Of a DNA stretch of 35,887 nt, positions 33,555-35,887 are shown in pieces. Origin of the DNA: Bacteroidota bacterium. Lineage in GTDB: Bacteria; Bacteroidota; Bacteroidia; Cytophagales; Cyclobacteriaceae. The notes beneath the pieces were generated by a model, which did no database searches, was not told the DNA's origin, and saw only the letters and a program-made list of their open reading frames with translations. The position numbers were made by a program, and so were the translations under genes. Numbering within the stretch: the first letter of the stretch is position 1; each line of letters starts with the position of its first letter. The stretch is from assembly GCA_023431285.1 (NCBI GenBank), contig JAEYXN010000227.1, positions 1-35,887 on the forward strand, written 5' to 3'.

Positions 33555-34056
33555 CGACTTGCTAAGGAAATACTGGGACTGTGAGACTTCCCTCGAGGAG
33601 GAAGAACAGTTGCGCAGTTACTTTCAGCAGGGCAACATTGCTGAAAGGCACCAGGAGGCTGCGTCGTTTTTCCGGTACCTCGCTGTGAACAAAAAAAAAT
33701 CCATCGGTGACGAGCGATTCGATGAGAAGGTCATTCGCTCAGTAGGAAAGAACAAAGATCCGCGTATCGTTCAGCTGGTCTATAACTCTATGCGTATCGC
33801 CGCAGGGATAGCCGTGCTCGTGGTAGCCGTCTACTTCGTGCGGAAAGAAATCAGAAGTTCAGATCCCGTAGCCGTCGAAGATACGTTTAACGATCCACAG
33901 CTCGCCTTCGAGGAAACGAAAAAGGCGTTACGTATTATCTCCAAAGGTTTCACACAGGCGGAAAATCAGGCGCGGAAAATAAATCTACTCAACGAAGCAA
34001 CGGAAGAGCTTCAAAAATCCGGAAACTCGGATTCGAACAATAATCTTAAACAGTAA
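33535..34056 (+). CDS. Probable membrane anti-sigma factor
   Basis: 173 residues: an acidic helical N-terminal part (IDDLLRKYWDCETSLEEEEQLRSYF) that resembles Bacteroidota anti-sigma N-termini, one membrane helix (about 87-102, MRIAAGIAVLVVAVYFV), and a polar periplasmic C-terminal part (about 104-173) rich in Asn and Ser. No zinc-binding HxxxCxxC motif and no FecR domain. The function rests mainly on the 20-nt overlap with the sigma gene and the topology. Confidence 0.75.
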   Translation: MDFREIDDLLRKYWDCETSLEEEEQLRSYFQQGNIAERHQEAASFFRYLAVNKKKSIGDERFDEKVIRSVGKNKDPRIVQLVYNSMRIAAGIAVLVVAVYFVRKEIRSSDPVAVEDTFNDPQLAFEETKKALRIISKGFTQAENQARKINLLNEATEELQKSGNSDSNNNLKQ

Positions 34057-34070
34057 CAGAAATTAATAGT

Positions 34071-34601
34071 ATGAAACATATCATTTCAACCATCGCTCTT
34101 TTGATGTTCATCGGCACAGCGCATGCGCAGGATGCCATTTCAAAATTCTTCACAAAGTATCAGAATGATGAGTCGTTCAGTCAGGTGACAGTATCATCGA
34201 AAATGTTCAGCCTCTTCACGCAGATGGATGCCGATAACGCAGAGGATAAGGAAGTTCTCGATGCCATCAGCAAACTTAAAGGTCTCAGAATTCTGGCGAA
34301 GAATGATGCACGGAATGCACGCGAACTTTACAAGGAAGCATTCGGTCTTATCCCGGTGAAGGAGTATGAAGAGCTCATGTCTGTTCGCGACAAGGATAAG
34401 GATATGAAATTCTTTATCAAAGACAGCGGCAAAGGAACAATCTCTGAATTGCTCATGGTTGTTGGAGGAAACACGGAATTTATGGTGCTCAGCCTCTTTG
34501 GAGAAATCGACCTGAAACAGGTTTCACGTATCGGAAAAAAGATGGACGTGAAAGGTCTCGAGAACCTTGAAAACATCGGCGATCAGAAGGAGAAAAAATA
34601 G
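34071..34601 (+). CDS. Exported DUF4252 protein, first copy
   Basis: 176 residues with a signal peptide (1-19, ending AHAQ). DUF4252 features: FTKYQNDESFSQVTVSSKMFSLF, ISKLKGLRIL, EYEELMSVRDKDKDMKFFIKD, ISELLMVVGGNTEFMVLSLFGEIDL. Function unknown; family members recur downstream of ECF sigma/anti-sigma pairs in Bacteroidota and are likely regulon members. 14 nt after the anti-sigma gene; a terminator follows. Confidence 0.88.
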   Translation: MKHIISTIALLMFIGTAHAQDAISKFFTKYQNDESFSQVTVSSKMFSLFTQMDADNAEDKEVLDAISKLKGLRILAKNDARNARELYKEAFGLIPVKEYEELMSVRDKDKDMKFFIKDSGKGTISELLMVVGGNTEFMVLSLFGEIDLKQVSRIGKKMDVKGLENLENIGDQKEKK

Positions 34602-34611
34602 AAACTTACAG

Positions 34612-34639
34612 ACCTCCCGTTACCCGGGAGGTTTTTTTT
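34612..34639 (+). terminator. Intrinsic terminator between the two DUF4252 genes
   Basis: 8-bp stem ACCTCCCG / CGGGAGGT, loop TTACC, followed by seven T. Probably sets a step-down between the first and second DUF4252 genes. Confidence 0.9.
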
Positions 34640-34664
34640 CGTTGAACAAGGCAAACCATCTAAA

Positions 34665-35162
34665 ATGAGAATCTCCATATTCCTTTTCCTTATCGCGGCC
34701 TCGGCGTCCGCGCAAACACGAACCACGGAAGATCTTCATAGTAAGAACAAGGAAGCATTCACGCTTTTCTTTTATCAGAATACCCTTCGAATGTTTAATC
34801 AGTCCGACGACAAGACCTTTGACGAATTGATTAAGGATATTGAAAAGATGAAATTCGTAATGGTTGACCGAACCTCTTTCGGAAATGCGGATTACAAGAA
34901 GCTGGTTACCGGATACAAGTCTGAGGCCTTCGAAGAAATTATGAGCAGTCGCTTCGAGGGACGAAATTTCGATGTCTTCCTGAAAGAAGTTAAGGGTAAG
35001 ACCAGGGGGATGGTAATTACGGTGAGTGATTCGACGAAGATGTACGTACTGGATATTGTGGGGAGCATTGCATTGGACAAAGTCACGAAATTTGTTTCCA
35101 CCCTTGATCAAAACACTGAGCTGGCAGATAAAATCAAGTCCTTCGCGAAAACAAAAGAATGA
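34665..35162 (+). CDS. Exported DUF4252-like protein, second copy
   Basis: 165 residues, signal peptide (1-16, ending ASAQ). Alignable by eye with the first copy: a helical start, IEKMKFVMVDRT for ISKLKGLRIL, YKSEAFEEIMSSRFEGRNFDVFLKE, GMVITVSDSTKMYVLDIVGSIALDKV for LLMVVGG...LSLFGEIDLKQV. It looks like a diverged tandem duplicate. Function unknown. Confidence 0.82.
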   Translation: MRISIFLFLIAASASAQTRTTEDLHSKNKEAFTLFFYQNTLRMFNQSDDKTFDELIKDIEKMKFVMVDRTSFGNADYKKLVTGYKSEAFEEIMSSRFEGRNFDVFLKEVKGKTRGMVITVSDSTKMYVLDIVGSIALDKVTKFVSTLDQNTELADKIKSFAKTKE

Positions 35163-35218
35163 CGACCTCTGTAACGGAGGCGACATCAGAACGACTTACA
35201 GAACAGAAAACCGATAGT

Positions 35219-35887
35219 ATGGAAATCGTTCTGAAGACAAATCACCTCTCAAAATCATTCGGAAAGATCCGTGCAGTCAACGACCTGAACCTTGAAGTCA
35301 GGAAAGGCCAGGTCTTTGGAATGCTTGGACCGAATGGAAGCGGGAAGACCACGACACTTGGGATGCTCATGGGAGTGGTGAACGCTACGTCCGGGGATTT
35401 CACGTGGTTCGGCGAGGCTCCCACCCCACAGATCCGACGCAAGATCGGCGCCGTTCTGGAGCACCCGATATTTTATCCTTATCTCAGCGGCCAGAAGAAT
35501 CTCGAACTAAATGCAATGATCAAGCAATGTCCGGAGGAAAATATTCCGAAGGTGCTGGAGCTTGTTGAGTTGGCCGATCGCCGAGACGATAAATACAAAA
35601 CATATTCGTTGGGCATGAAGCAGCGCCTCGCCATCGCGTCGGCGTTGTTGAATGATCCTACCCTTCTTATTCTGGATGAACCTACGAACGGACTCGATCC
35701 AATGGGTATAGCAGAGATCCGGGAGATTATCAAGAAAATCGCTGCTAATGGAAAAACAATCATCCTTGCGAGCCATCTTCTGGATGAAGTTCAAAAAGTC
35801 TGCAGTCATTTCTGCGTATTGAAAAAAGGAAATCTGGTCCACACAGGGCCTGTGCATGACTTCGGAGGAGCTGAGACCGTAGAGGTA
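35219..35887 (+). CDS. ABC transporter ATP-binding protein (ABC-2/drug-export type), incomplete at the window end
   Basis: First 223 residues of an ATPase that powers a membrane exporter. Walker A GPNGSGKTT (about 38-46), Q-loop region around LEHPIFYPYLSG, signature YSLGMKQRL, Walker B LLILDEPTNGLDP, H-loop ILASH. The order and the EHPIFYPYLSGQKNLEL stretch resemble BcrA/GldA-like ATPases that pair with an ABC-2 permease, presumably encoded beyond the window. The frame stays open to the last base. ATG at 35219 starts just before the first beta strand. Confidence 0.93.
   Translation, partial: MEIVLKTNHLSKSFGKIRAVNDLNLEVRKGQVFGMLGPNGSGKTTTLGMLMGVVNATSGDFTWFGEAPTPQIRRKIGAVLEHPIFYPYLSGQKNLELNAMIKQCPEENIPKVLELVELADRRDDKYKTYSLGMKQRLAIASALLNDPTLLILDEPTNGLDPMGIAEIREIIKKIAANGKTIILASHLLDEVQKVCSHFCVLKKGNLVHTGPVHDFGGAETVEV

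Noticed and set aside
1..35887. CRISPR arrays, tRNA or rRNA genes, prophage or intact transposons
   Set aside because: No regularly spaced repeats, cloverleaf-like stretches, phage genes or complete transposases were seen in reading both strands.

Overview
The window looks like a chromosomal segment of a Bacteroidota genome, probably from the Cytophagales side. Evidence: a SusC/SusD outer-membrane pair, a 7TM-DISM receptor, an ECF sigma/anti-sigma unit followed by two DUF4252 proteins, CarboxypepD_reg-like proteins, Bacteroidota-style A-rich start regions, and -7 elements close to TAnnTTTG. The taxonomic call is inferred from gene content only.

Layout. (1) 1-6826, minus strand: partial susD and complete susC, then a receptor gene that joins a 7TM-DISM membrane module to an IS1595-transposase-type zinc ribbon/HTH, then a zinc-dependent phospholipase C-like gene. 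(2) 6961-22291, plus strand: an aminotransferase, then a nearly complete branched-chain amino acid block, ilvE-ilvD-ilvB-ilvN-ilvC, terminator, ilvA, two unrelated genes (CarboxypepD_reg-like protein, HAD phosphatase), then leuC-leuD-leuB-leuA. A clear transcription attenuator precedes ilvE: a 33-codon leader peptide with a Val/Leu/Ile codon run, an antiterminator segment and a strong terminator. leuC is also preceded by a strong hairpin, and both leaders carry the same 15-nt element between hairpin and start codon. (3) 22426-26511: a TIM-barrel isomerase-like protein facing a six-gene minus-strand operon (unknown membrane protein, YkvA-like, NAD(P)-binding oxidoreductase, dtd, a frameshifted macrodomain gene, VanX-like dipeptidase). 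(4) 26564-32853: an IscA-like protein, a WD40-divIVA-folB operon, a phosphopantetheinyl transferase plus peroxiredoxin-like protein, a cytochrome-b-like membrane protein, a Bax inhibitor-1 protein and a PQQ-type sugar dehydrogenase lipoprotein. (5) 32986-35162: ECF sigma factor with a recognisable own promoter, overlapping anti-sigma gene and two DUF4252 genes; the window ends inside an ABC transporter ATPase.

How it works together. The ilv/leu block supplies the enzymes for isoleucine (from threonine through IlvA), valine and leucine synthesis. LeuA is a short form without the usual C-terminal leucine-sensing domain and IlvN is only one ACT domain long, so transcript-level control by the leader may carry much of the end-product regulation (inference).

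The strongest candidates for something undescribed are the 7TM-DISM/zinc-ribbon fusion protein (a possible membrane-bound transcription factor built from a transposase DNA-binding module) and the ilv attenuator with its element shared with leu. No CRISPR array, tRNA, rRNA or intact insertion sequence was seen.
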